Made by a program: the position numbers and the translations under genes. 64,000 bases of DNA from Desulfurococcus mucosus DSM 2162 (GTDB lineage Archaea; Thermoproteota; Thermoprotei_A; Sulfolobales; Desulfurococcaceae), in assembly GCF_000186365.1 (NCBI RefSeq), contig NC_014961.1:248001-312000 (forward strand). Reading direction: 5' to 3'. The notes beneath the pieces were generated by a model. That model did no database searches and was not told the origin of the DNA. It saw nothing but the letters and a program-made list of their open reading frames with translations. Shown one piece after another: positions 8,896 through 15,783 of this stretch. Within the stretch, counting starts at the first letter, position 1; every line of letters begins with the position of its first letter.

Positions 8896-9273
8896 TCAGC
8901 CCACTCTCCCCAGTCTCTCAATATACCTGCCGAGCGCCTCCACAACCCTTTTAGCCGCCTCGATCTCCCTGCTAACCATGCATTGCTCAACTAGTTCAAC
9001 CCTGTACTTCTTGTATTCCTCCTGGGTAAGCCTCCCCTCGGAGAGCAGGTTGTTCACCTGTGTCACGCAGTCTCTTTCAATGCTCTTGGTCCAAACGGTT
9101 GCCACATATATGTACGGGTACCTTGGATCCAGCTGCCTAATCTCAATGAGCCCCTTTAACTCGGCTGCCACGATGAGATCCTTGACTGCTTGGAGCTCGC
9201 TTTCCTCGAATATAAAGCAGTTGTACCTTGAAAAAGACTTCATCACGCGTTCAGCCAGGTTTACCGCGCTCAC
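8896..9273 (-). CDS. Unknown protein, last gene of HD-phosphohydrolase operon
   Basis: A 125-residue protein that I do not recognise. It is mostly helical and charged, with two cysteines (DCVTQV, EQCMVS) flanking a helix of about 35 residues and no membrane segment, signal peptide or known catalytic motif. Its start overlaps the preceding gene by four bases (ATGA type), so it is translated from the HD-phosphohydrolase operon. It may work with the two other small proteins in that cluster. Confidence 0.6.
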   Translation of the reverse strand: MSAVNLAERVMKSFSRYNCFIFEESELQAVKDLIVAAELKGLIEIRQLDPRYPYIYVATVWTKSIERDCVTQVNNLLSEGRLTQEEYKKYRVELVEQCMVSREIEAAKRVVEALGRYIERLGRVG

Positions 9274-9698
9274 TTCTCATCGCCTAGACGCGTCGTTGAA
9301 ACAGGTATTCTAAGTGCTTCAGTGAAAACCCTTACAAGCCATGCGTAAACAGGGTTTCCAACGCTGCGTCTAAGCATGCCGTTGAAGTACCTGGCCCTGT
9401 ACACCAGCTCCCCTCTGTGGTTGTACACGCTTACATAGCCTTTTACACGGCCAAGGTGGTTTCTCACGAACCACCCGTAGAGCGCGAAGTCGCCGTGGGA
9501 TAAGGATACCTTGATTAATCTAGCTGAGCCGACAACATATGTTGGAGTGGCTTCAGCCTCCTCCACTGCAACGCCTTCACCGGGCTTCACCAAGCCTAAC
9601 CCCCTCCTATACACTAGGAGGGTGCTTGAAGCAGCATGCTTACCGCTCCTGCTCCTGGAGGATTCAACCTTGAAATACCCTGAGCCCTCCACTAGCAT
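9270..9698 (-). CDS. Unknown protein, third gene of HD-phosphohydrolase operon
   Basis: A 142-residue basic protein, unrecognised. The N-terminal 30 residues are serine/arginine-rich and the remainder looks beta-rich (YVVGSARLIKVSLSHGDFALYGWFV, YVSVYNHRGELVYRARYF), suggesting a compact beta domain. It overlaps the upstream 87-residue gene by seven bases and the downstream 125-residue gene by four, so the three small proteins are translationally coupled. No cysteine or metal motif. Confidence 0.6.
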   Translation of the reverse strand: MLVEGSGYFKVESSRSRSGKHAASSTLLVYRRGLGLVKPGEGVAVEEAEATPTYVVGSARLIKVSLSHGDFALYGWFVRNHLGRVKGYVSVYNHRGELVYRARYFNGMLRRSVGNPVYAWLVRVFTEALRIPVSTTRLGDEK

Positions 9699-9955
9699 TG
9701 CCTACCGCCTGCTTCACGTATGTAGAGGAGACCCCCCTCCTTGACATCCACCACCGGGTCCACGGCTTCGATGATTATGCTCCAGGGATCGTTCTGCAAC
9801 TGCCTGTTCACCCTGGCTGTTACACCGCTTAAAACAAGCTGTTTAACACCGTTGTAGACCTGTGAGCCCTCCAGCCTGCCCTCACTACTATACCTGTTGA
9901 CTTCAACCCTGTATTCATCGCTGGCGAAGTAGACGTTGACTATGAGCCTGATCAT
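9692..9955 (-). CDS. Unknown small beta-rich protein in HD-phosphohydrolase operon
   Basis: An 87-residue protein with alternating hydrophobic strands (MIRLIVNVYFASDEYRVEVNR, WSIIIEAVDPVVDV) and a C-terminal cysteine; no recognised family. It starts eight bases after the HD-phosphohydrolase stop and overlaps the following gene by seven bases. The tight packing argues that it is real and functionally tied to the HD enzyme. Confidence 0.55.
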   Translation of the reverse strand: MIRLIVNVYFASDEYRVEVNRYSSEGRLEGSQVYNGVKQLVLSGVTARVNRQLQNDPWSIIIEAVDPVVDVKEGGLLYIREAGGRQC

Positions 9956-9963
9956 TAAACCAC

Positions 9964-11475
9964 CTACATTGTAAGCTTGAACCTTGAGTAATCAATGCCC
10001 CTCACGGATTTATATGCCTCCTCAATACTCCTCCTGTACTCACCCATATCTATCCCCAGCAACGCCTCCAACACTTCTCCAACAACCCTGGAGACCACCG
10101 GCTCCATGTCAACCCTGTACTTCTCCCTCTTAACATAGGCCCTGAAGATCACTGCGAGAGGCAGCTCCCCCTCCAGCAGGTTCACCTCCGGCCCCGGCAC
10201 CACCTGCCTCCCCGAGACCTTACCCGTGTAGAGCACTATCTCAGGCACCCCGCTCCCCCAGTCCGGGTAGAGGAGGCTCTTAGGCACCGGTGATATGTCG
10301 AGTACATCAACCCATAGGTCATCCTCAGCTACCCCGATGCTGCTGAGCCTCCCGGCAAGCTCCTCCACGAGCACTGATGCAACCTTACTCCTCCACTCCC
10401 TGTCAAATATGAGCCTCAGTATTTCACCGATGAACCTGGGCCCCCTGTACCCGTTTAAAACGTATTCTCCGCCGACCCGTCTCCAGAGAGGCTTCCTCTC
10501 AACCAGCATCATTCTAGCTAGGCGTCCAACCTCAGTTGAGTCCCTTAGGGCCTTCCCGAGGAGGACACTGTACATGTAGACATCGGTGAGCTCTAGGAAG
10601 CCCTCCACCTCCCCCCTGGCCAGTGCAAGCACCCTGTCCGCCAGCCCGTATTCCTCGTCAAGCTTCTCTAGGAGGGTGTCCAGTATCTTGTCGAAGGCCC
10701 TGCAGACACTGTGGTAGTAGACGTGCTCATACATACTGGCCTTGGCAACCATGTACTGCTTGAACTCCCCTATCCCGGTTCTATCCAGGACAGCCTTGAA
10801 GACTCCTTTCTCAATGAATGGATAGGTGTTCCTGTAGAGTCTCTCGTAGCTTATATACCCGTACTCGCTTGTCCCAGCGTAGTAGCTGTCCCTCCTCAGG
10901 AAATCCATTATATCCGTAGGATACAGGCCATCCCTGATAATCCACCTATACGCGTCGACAAGCGGCGATCCTTCACGTCTCTCGCCGAGCAGCTTCTTCA
11001 CCATGCTTGTCAAACCAGTTAAACCATACCTCTCCTCAGCCTCCAGGAGCCTGTCCTCTAAGAGTAGCTCTAGGAGTTTAAGCCCTATCTTCTCATGGTT
11101 AGATAGCTCGCCCAGCACATTCTTCTTCCAGAGCACAGAGTACTCGAATGAATGACCGAAGGCTGCATGCCCCACATCGTGGAGGAGCCCTGCCAGCCTA
11201 GCCGCCTCCACTAGGGTTTCAGGCGAGTATCCTTCAAGGACGTCTACGCCGTGGATTGAGACAAGCTTCCCCGTTAAATCCTCCGCAACCAGCCCGGTTA
11301 AATGCATGACGCCCAAGCTATGCTGGAACCTGGTGTGGACGGCTCCAGGATACACTAGGTGGGCTGTTTGAAGCTGCATTATGTATCGGAGCCTTTGAAG
11401 CAGGATGCTGTTCACAACCTGCTCCTCAACCTCCCTGTTGAAGTAAACGTAGCCGTAGATGGGGTCGCTAACCAT
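9964..11475 (-). CDS. HD-domain phosphohydrolase (dGTPase/SAMHD1-like superfamily)
   Basis: A 503-residue HD superfamily hydrolase. Metal ligands are visible as H52 (TRFQHSLGV), H99-D100 (GLLHDVGHAAFGHSFE) and a later aspartate in DIMDFLRRDSYYAG, the layout seen in dNTPase/SAMHD1-like proteins that cleave triphosphate from deoxynucleotides. Substrate is not predictable from the motif alone. The C-terminal 200 residues are less conserved. It is the first gene of an operon with three small proteins of unknown function, which is unusual for a housekeeping dNTPase. The 120 bases upstream (11476-11595) show no gene. Confidence 0.85.
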   Translation of the reverse strand: MVSDPIYGYVYFNREVEEQVVNSILLQRLRYIMQLQTAHLVYPGAVHTRFQHSLGVMHLTGLVAEDLTGKLVSIHGVDVLEGYSPETLVEAARLAGLLHDVGHAAFGHSFEYSVLWKKNVLGELSNHEKIGLKLLELLLEDRLLEAEERYGLTGLTSMVKKLLGERREGSPLVDAYRWIIRDGLYPTDIMDFLRRDSYYAGTSEYGYISYERLYRNTYPFIEKGVFKAVLDRTGIGEFKQYMVAKASMYEHVYYHSVCRAFDKILDTLLEKLDEEYGLADRVLALARGEVEGFLELTDVYMYSVLLGKALRDSTEVGRLARMMLVERKPLWRRVGGEYVLNGYRGPRFIGEILRLIFDREWRSKVASVLVEELAGRLSSIGVAEDDLWVDVLDISPVPKSLLYPDWGSGVPEIVLYTGKVSGRQVVPGPEVNLLEGELPLAVIFRAYVKREKYRVDMEPVVSRVVGEVLEALLGIDMGEYRRSIEEAYKSVRGIDYSRFKLTM

Positions 11476-11595
11476 CTTCCACGTGAATAAACCAGTGGAG
11501 CCACTGCCTAGGCGCGTGGTGATCCCCTCGCCGACAAGCCTCCATGTAGCTGGATCCAGGAGGACGCGGGCTGAACGACCCTGGAAAAACAGTGC

Positions 11596-11796
11596 CTAAG
11601 CCTTTCTAAGCACCCAGCCCTCAGGCCTTCTCTCAACCAACCCCTCCTTCCTTAAATCGTGTAGTCTAGCTCTCACAGTATTGTAGTTGAGCCCCGTCAA
11701 CCTACTTATCTCCTTAGGCATGAGGGGTTTCCCCTGGCTACCCAGGAACTCAACCAGCCTCTCCTTAACCGTCCTCTGCTCACTCAAGCCCACCAC
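11596..11796 (-). CDS. Small winged-helix DNA-binding protein
   Basis: A 66-residue protein that is nearly all winged helix: helix (VKERLVEFLGSQG), helix-turn-helix (MPKEISRLTGLNYNTVRARLHDLRKEGLV) and wing (ERRPEGWVLRK). It probably binds DNA as a transcription regulator. The start is a GTG about 29 nt from a TATA box (11821-11830, minus strand), which suggests a leaderless or nearly leaderless message; a second GTG follows at once. No close operon partner. Confidence 0.8.
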   Translation of the reverse strand: MVGLSEQRTVKERLVEFLGSQGKPLMPKEISRLTGLNYNTVRARLHDLRKEGLVERRPEGWVLRKA

Positions 11797-11820
11797 CCCT
11801 GGTGATCAATCGCCGTAAAG

Positions 11821-11830
11821 GTATTTAAAC
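11821..11830 (-). promoter_or_regulatory. TATA box for winged-helix gene
   Basis: On the minus strand GTTTAAATAC lies about 29 nt before the GTG start of the winged-helix gene, as expected for a leaderless archaeal transcript. Confidence 0.5.
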
Positions 11831-11942
11831 GCTCCAGGAGCACGCGGCTGTCCACGCATATACCTTGGACAGGTGAGGATGGAACCGGGCCGCATCCACG
11901 TCTCCGAGCCACATGTAGCCGTCGAATAAAACAGTGTAGGGC

Positions 11943-11991
11943 CCCTGATGCAACCGGAAGCCCCGCGCCCTTTAGGGCGGGAGGAGGTCAG
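11943..11991 (+). repeat. IS200/IS605-like right-end hairpin repeat, copy 1
   Basis: The segment runs CCTGATGCAACCGGAAGCC, then a CGCCC-TTTA-GGGCG hairpin, then GGGAGGAGGTCA. This layout matches the right end (3' end of the omega-RNA/reRNA) of TnpB-bearing IS200/IS605-family elements from memory, and it recurs six more times in the window. No tnpA or tnpB lies nearby, so it is a solo end or a small derivative. Its last TCA is the complement of the stop codon of the 288-residue gene on the minus strand. The remaining bases of the gap 11797-11942 show only the promoter. Confidence 0.6.
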
Positions 11992-12854
11992 TCGGTAAGG
12001 GATTCAAGCGCTGTAGCAGTGAAGACGCATGCCTCCCCTGGGGCTCCAGCATGCTTCTCTTCGCTGGCTGCCACGCGTCTCCCAAGCATCTTGCCGAGGT
12101 ATCCCTCTATTATCCCGAGCGTCACGGATGAGGGTGCCTGTATGCCGGCCTCCCTGAGCGCTGAGCACTCCCAGTTATCAGTTATCTCAACCCTGTAGTT
12201 CACATAGTCACTTGTCGAAGCCTTCACAACCCCTAGACCTAGTGCACTGTACACTGCTTCAAGGAACCTCAGCCCCTGCTCCACGTACTTCTCGAAGCCC
12301 CCTGCATCCTCTACTCTCCCATTCCACTCCACGTAGAGGTGTACCCCTATACCCTTACCCAGGCTCCTTAAGACGTTGTGCACCTGGCTCTCCAGCCCCG
12401 GATTGGCTGATAGCTGCCTATACATCTCTCTGACACCCTCCTTCAAAGCACCCTGGGTGAACACATAGGCTCTTTCATGGGCGAAGTAGAGGATAGTGTT
12501 CCGCAGGAACACGTAGGAGTTGAAGGCCGTGTAGTGGTCGACGCTTAAAACTATGTCACGCAACTCCTTCCTCAAGGCCTCCGCCAGGCTGCTGCCGCAT
12601 GCATCATCGCAGTCTTCTACAAGGATGAGCAGCCTCCCCTTATCCATATCCCTCGTTACAAGGCCCGGCGTGGTTATATTCGCTATACTCAGCCCCCTCG
12701 ATAAAATAAGCTCCGAGATCCGTGCTACAACACCTTTACCATTCCTCACAATGAGGTCTAGGAGCGTGAAATACCTGTCTCTGAATAGGAAACCCGTGGG
12801 AACATATGCCACCTGAATAACCGGGGCCTCACCCCTCCTACCTCTCCCGAACAA
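11988..12854 (-). CDS. Unknown protein with possible N-terminal ACT-like segment
   Basis: A 288-residue soluble protein without a firm family match. Residues 27-75 (LLDLIVRNGKGVVARISEL, then GLSIANITTPG) have the beta-alpha-beta look of a ligand-binding ACT or ACT-like domain. A CDDAC pair follows. The C-terminal half contains LHVYVEW-like strands and ends in an alanine-rich tail. The start is a TTG. The stop codon TGA is contributed by the hairpin repeat just downstream, so the present C-terminus may have been set by that insertion. A function cannot be assigned. Confidence 0.6.
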   Translation of the reverse strand: MFGRGRRGEAPVIQVAYVPTGFLFRDRYFTLLDLIVRNGKGVVARISELILSRGLSIANITTPGLVTRDMDKGRLLILVEDCDDACGSSLAEALRKELRDIVLSVDHYTAFNSYVFLRNTILYFAHERAYVFTQGALKEGVREMYRQLSANPGLESQVHNVLRSLGKGIGVHLYVEWNGRVEDAGGFEKYVEQGLRFLEAVYSALGLGVVKASTSDYVNYRVEITDNWECSALREAGIQAPSSVTLGIIEGYLGKMLGRRVAASEEKHAGAPGEACVFTATALESLTD

Positions 12855-12966
12855 ACCGCGCAGAATACCCGGGCACCTCCCAGAATCCCTGAGAGCACGA
12901 TAAATAACTAATTATGCAGGGAGAGTTAAAAACTTTTAACCCCACTTCAATCCCACATACAGCACA

Positions 12967-14283
12967 CTAGTATAGCGGCGCAGTATACTGGAAGACGCAT
13001 CTCTCATCACCGTAAACGCTTGCCAGTAGGGTTATAATCCAGTCATATCCCGAGGGCTGCGTGTCCCAGTATATCTTCCACACTATTTTCACACCGCTGA
13101 ACACTGTTAAACCATTAATGTCCAGGGAGAGCAGGCCTGCGAATAGGTATGCTAGAGTAACACTAGTATACCCGTTACAGGAGAGATTCTTTGGTGGTGG
13201 GAACGGGTTATCGTATGGTGGTGGGAATGTGTCATCGTAAATCGTGTAACCATCGAAGTACACGAAGGCTGTGGAGTTCACGACGAGGCCCGCGGCGAGG
13301 GATAAGGATTTACAGGCATCCACGTTCACGGGTATCTTGAAGATCACGAGGGTTGAGCCATTCCCATAGTAGTATGAGGCGTAGAGGCTTCCAGCAGCGT
13401 AGAGTGTGCCTGAGTCATTTCTAAGGGTTATGAAGGGTGTTTGAGACGTGGAGAGCCTTTCAAGCATCTTACTGTAGACGCGTAGCTGTATCCTGGATGG
13501 ATCAGGAATGTAGAGGGATCTCCGCCCGTTGACATCCACGTATGCATCAATGTACACGGGGAGTATGAAGCTATCGCAGAGCAGTCTACCCCTCACGAAT
13601 GTAACGTTGAACCCGTACTCCACATATTTATCGAAGTGCTTGTAGCCGGCTTCCACCGAGAAAACATCCACGCTTACATTCACCCTTAACACATTGATGA
13701 ACCTCGAGTACGGGATCGACGGGTTACCCTCGAATCCAACCCTGTAGTCGACGCTCGGTGGATAAACCACCACGGTGATCCCAGCATCCCTCATCAACGT
13801 ACCCCAGTTCTGGAGGGCACTGTACACGCTGGATGAGACAGCGTTTAGGTAGAACTGTAGAGTGCTGTTCAAGCCCTGTATGAACCTGTCTAGGGATGCA
13901 TTGACTCCCGGCTTACTGTAGTTCAAGCCGCATTCACCAGGGCACACGAAGCTCGTGTAATCATATATTGTGGGCCATGAGGCGGTTATGGCTCTACATG
14001 TCCTTGAATACCGTGTGGGGGTCTGGTTTATATCGTTGTATCTCTGCATTTCAGATGACCATTTATTCATGAAGCTCTGGTACGCTGTTTTATTAGCGCT
14101 GGCTACTGCTGAGACTATGACCGTGTCGAGTTGGGCGTCGATAGCCCTCCATATGGTCTGCTTCTCCTCCGCGACCTGTATGTTTGAGTAATATGTTAGT
14201 GTTGACGTCGTGTAGAGGAGGGTTGTCGTCATCAGGAGGACGAGCAGTGTAACCGCTATGACTACGGGTAGCTGTGCTCTCAC
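12967..14283 (-). CDS. Pilin-like exported protein, last gene of pilus-like operon
   Basis: A 438-residue protein with one N-terminal hydrophobic helix after a short basic start (MRAQLPVVIAVTLLVLL), the shape of a class III (type IV pilin) signal or an anchor. The rest is extracellular in character: rich in Tyr, Ser, Thr and Asn, with many N-x-S/T sequons and a cysteine pair in VCPGEC. No enzymatic motif. It shares one base with the next upstream gene and ends a five-gene operon of similarly built proteins. It is probably a minor pilin or surface subunit of the machine encoded at 20.1-23.7 kb. Confidence 0.7.
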   Translation of the reverse strand: MRAQLPVVIAVTLLVLLMTTTLLYTTSTLTYYSNIQVAEEKQTIWRAIDAQLDTVIVSAVASANKTAYQSFMNKWSSEMQRYNDINQTPTRYSRTCRAITASWPTIYDYTSFVCPGECGLNYSKPGVNASLDRFIQGLNSTLQFYLNAVSSSVYSALQNWGTLMRDAGITVVVYPPSVDYRVGFEGNPSIPYSRFINVLRVNVSVDVFSVEAGYKHFDKYVEYGFNVTFVRGRLLCDSFILPVYIDAYVDVNGRRSLYIPDPSRIQLRVYSKMLERLSTSQTPFITLRNDSGTLYAAGSLYASYYYGNGSTLVIFKIPVNVDACKSLSLAAGLVVNSTAFVYFDGYTIYDDTFPPPYDNPFPPPKNLSCNGYTSVTLAYLFAGLLSLDINGLTVFSGVKIVWKIYWDTQPSGYDWIITLLASVYGDERCVFQYTAPLY

Positions 14284-14672
14284 TAGTATTCAACCCCCAC
14301 CCCGTACTTCACGACTGTGCCGTATACAGTGCCAACGGTGTAAGTGTAGTTGGCGTGGAACCCTGTGCCAGTCCTCGACACTATTTCAGCCGTGCACGAC
14401 TCGCTTCTCACCGTGCTCAAGCCCCCTGTTAAACTATACTCGGTTATATTCACGTAGACCCTTAGGGCGTTGAGCTTCGTGAGCAATGCGTCAGCTAGGC
14501 TACATGCCGTCCAGTAGGGTTTCCCCATGATTACATCGTATACGCTGACCCCTCTCACGGTAACCCTGTAGCTCGAGGTGTACGCGTAGATACCTGTGAA
14601 TAAGACGGCTACTGTTGCGACAACTAGTCCGAGTGCTACACTGGATACGAGGACCTGTATCTGCCCCTTCAC
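14283..14672 (-). CDS. Small pilin-like protein
   Basis: A 129-residue protein beginning MKGQIQVLVSSVALGLVV, a short basic leader with a Gly at the likely processing site followed by a hydrophobic helix of about 22 residues, as in archaeal type IV pilins. The C-terminal domain is small, beta-rich and carries two sequons and a cysteine pair (WTACSL, ESCTAE). It sits within the operon with one-base spacing on both sides. Likely a pilin or pseudopilin; the family is not named. Confidence 0.7.
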   Translation of the reverse strand: MKGQIQVLVSSVALGLVVATVAVLFTGIYAYTSSYRVTVRGVSVYDVIMGKPYWTACSLADALLTKLNALRVYVNITEYSLTGGLSTVRSESCTAEIVSRTGTGFHANYTYTVGTVYGTVVKYGVGVEY

Positions 14673-14673
14673 T

Positions 14674-15783
14674 TCAACTCCTCCTCCAGCTCCACAAGTC
14701 GACCATGTAGGTGAACATCCCTATGGTCACGTAGGATGAAACCCTGTCGGCGTCGCCGGGCGGGTGTTCGGGTGCATTGGTCACAGTGTAGTTGTTCCTG
14801 TATGCTGGTGCGTAGATCACCCTGGCTCCATCGTAGATTGTTGCAAGCACCATGTTGTAGATCGGGTAGTTGACGCTGGCTTTCTCCGTTGCGTTCTCGA
14901 CTAGGCGTGACCGGCCCTCAGAGTACACCCAGTAGCTCCTTCCCTTGGCAAGGTATAGTGTGTAGGCATCCATGGATGAATTATATGTCTTTTTCTCCCC
15001 GAGATACATGGTTTCAGTGGTATTGTATTCCATGTAGGATACGATGTCCCCGCTCACTATCATTTTTATCGTTATATTCGTCCATGAACGAGTGTAATTC
15101 GCCAACCCCTGTGTAGCCACATAGTATATTGTTGAGTTGAAACCCGTGTAGTTATAGAATGAAGTGGGCTTCAAGCCCGCGTTTCTATCGGCGAGGACTG
15201 TGAGGAGCCCTCCGGGCGCGGCCACTATGTACCCCATGGTGGAGGACTCGTTGAGCCAGTAGCCTATGAACCATGTGCTCCCATACCCGCTTACAGCCAC
15301 AGCCACGGATACACCCTTGAAGGATAGTGCTGAGTAATTATACGTGTACTTGAAGACGTCGCCGGCTTTAACCGGGTTCAACTGCAGCGATATGCTTGCA
15401 GCACCGTTCCAGGAGACGAGTAGAAGGTATGTTGTCATATTGAACGGCGAGTAGACGGTCACCGTTCTTCCGGTTGGGTCAAGGGTGACGTTAATCGGGC
15501 TGTATAGTCTCGCATAATAATAGTACTCGTCGTAGGCTGAGCCCGCATACCTCCTTATAAGGCTGTCCAAGCTGCTCCTAACCTCCGCCACCTCTATAGA
15601 TGTGTTCCCATTATTGTAGGCGTCCCTGAACGCTAGGCTTACAGCGGAGACAAATATGTCTCCTACTGCGACAGTCCCCCTCCCCTTTGTAGGCGTGTAG
15701 AACTGTGTAGCAACCATGTTGTAGAAGGGGAGTATTGAGAGCACTATGAGGACTGCTAGAACATACTCCACAACCTCCTTCAA
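14674..15783 (-). CDS. Pilin-like exported protein
   Basis: A 369-residue protein with an N-terminal membrane helix (VVEYVLAVLIVLSILPFYNMV) directly after MKE, then a long extracellular region rich in Tyr, Thr and Asn with about ten N-x-S/T sequons. No hydrolase or binding motif is evident. Its start overlaps the end of the 862-residue gene by four bases. The signal lacks a clear Gly/Ala processing residue, so it may be a membrane-anchored accessory rather than a processed pilin. Confidence 0.68.
   Translation of the reverse strand: MKEVVEYVLAVLIVLSILPFYNMVATQFYTPTKGRGTVAVGDIFVSAVSLAFRDAYNNGNTSIEVAEVRSSLDSLIRRYAGSAYDEYYYYARLYSPINVTLDPTGRTVTVYSPFNMTTYLLLVSWNGAASISLQLNPVKAGDVFKYTYNYSALSFKGVSVAVAVSGYGSTWFIGYWLNESSTMGYIVAAPGGLLTVLADRNAGLKPTSFYNYTGFNSTIYYVATQGLANYTRSWTNITIKMIVSGDIVSYMEYNTTETMYLGEKKTYNSSMDAYTLYLAKGRSYWVYSEGRSRLVENATEKASVNYPIYNMVLATIYDGARVIYAPAYRNNYTVTNAPEHPPGDADRVSSYVTIGMFTYMVDLWSWRRS

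Noticed and set aside
12967-14293. Many open frames on the plus strand across the pilin operon
   Set aside because: They are shadows of minus-strand genes; the minus-strand products have coherent leaders, membrane helices and operon spacing.
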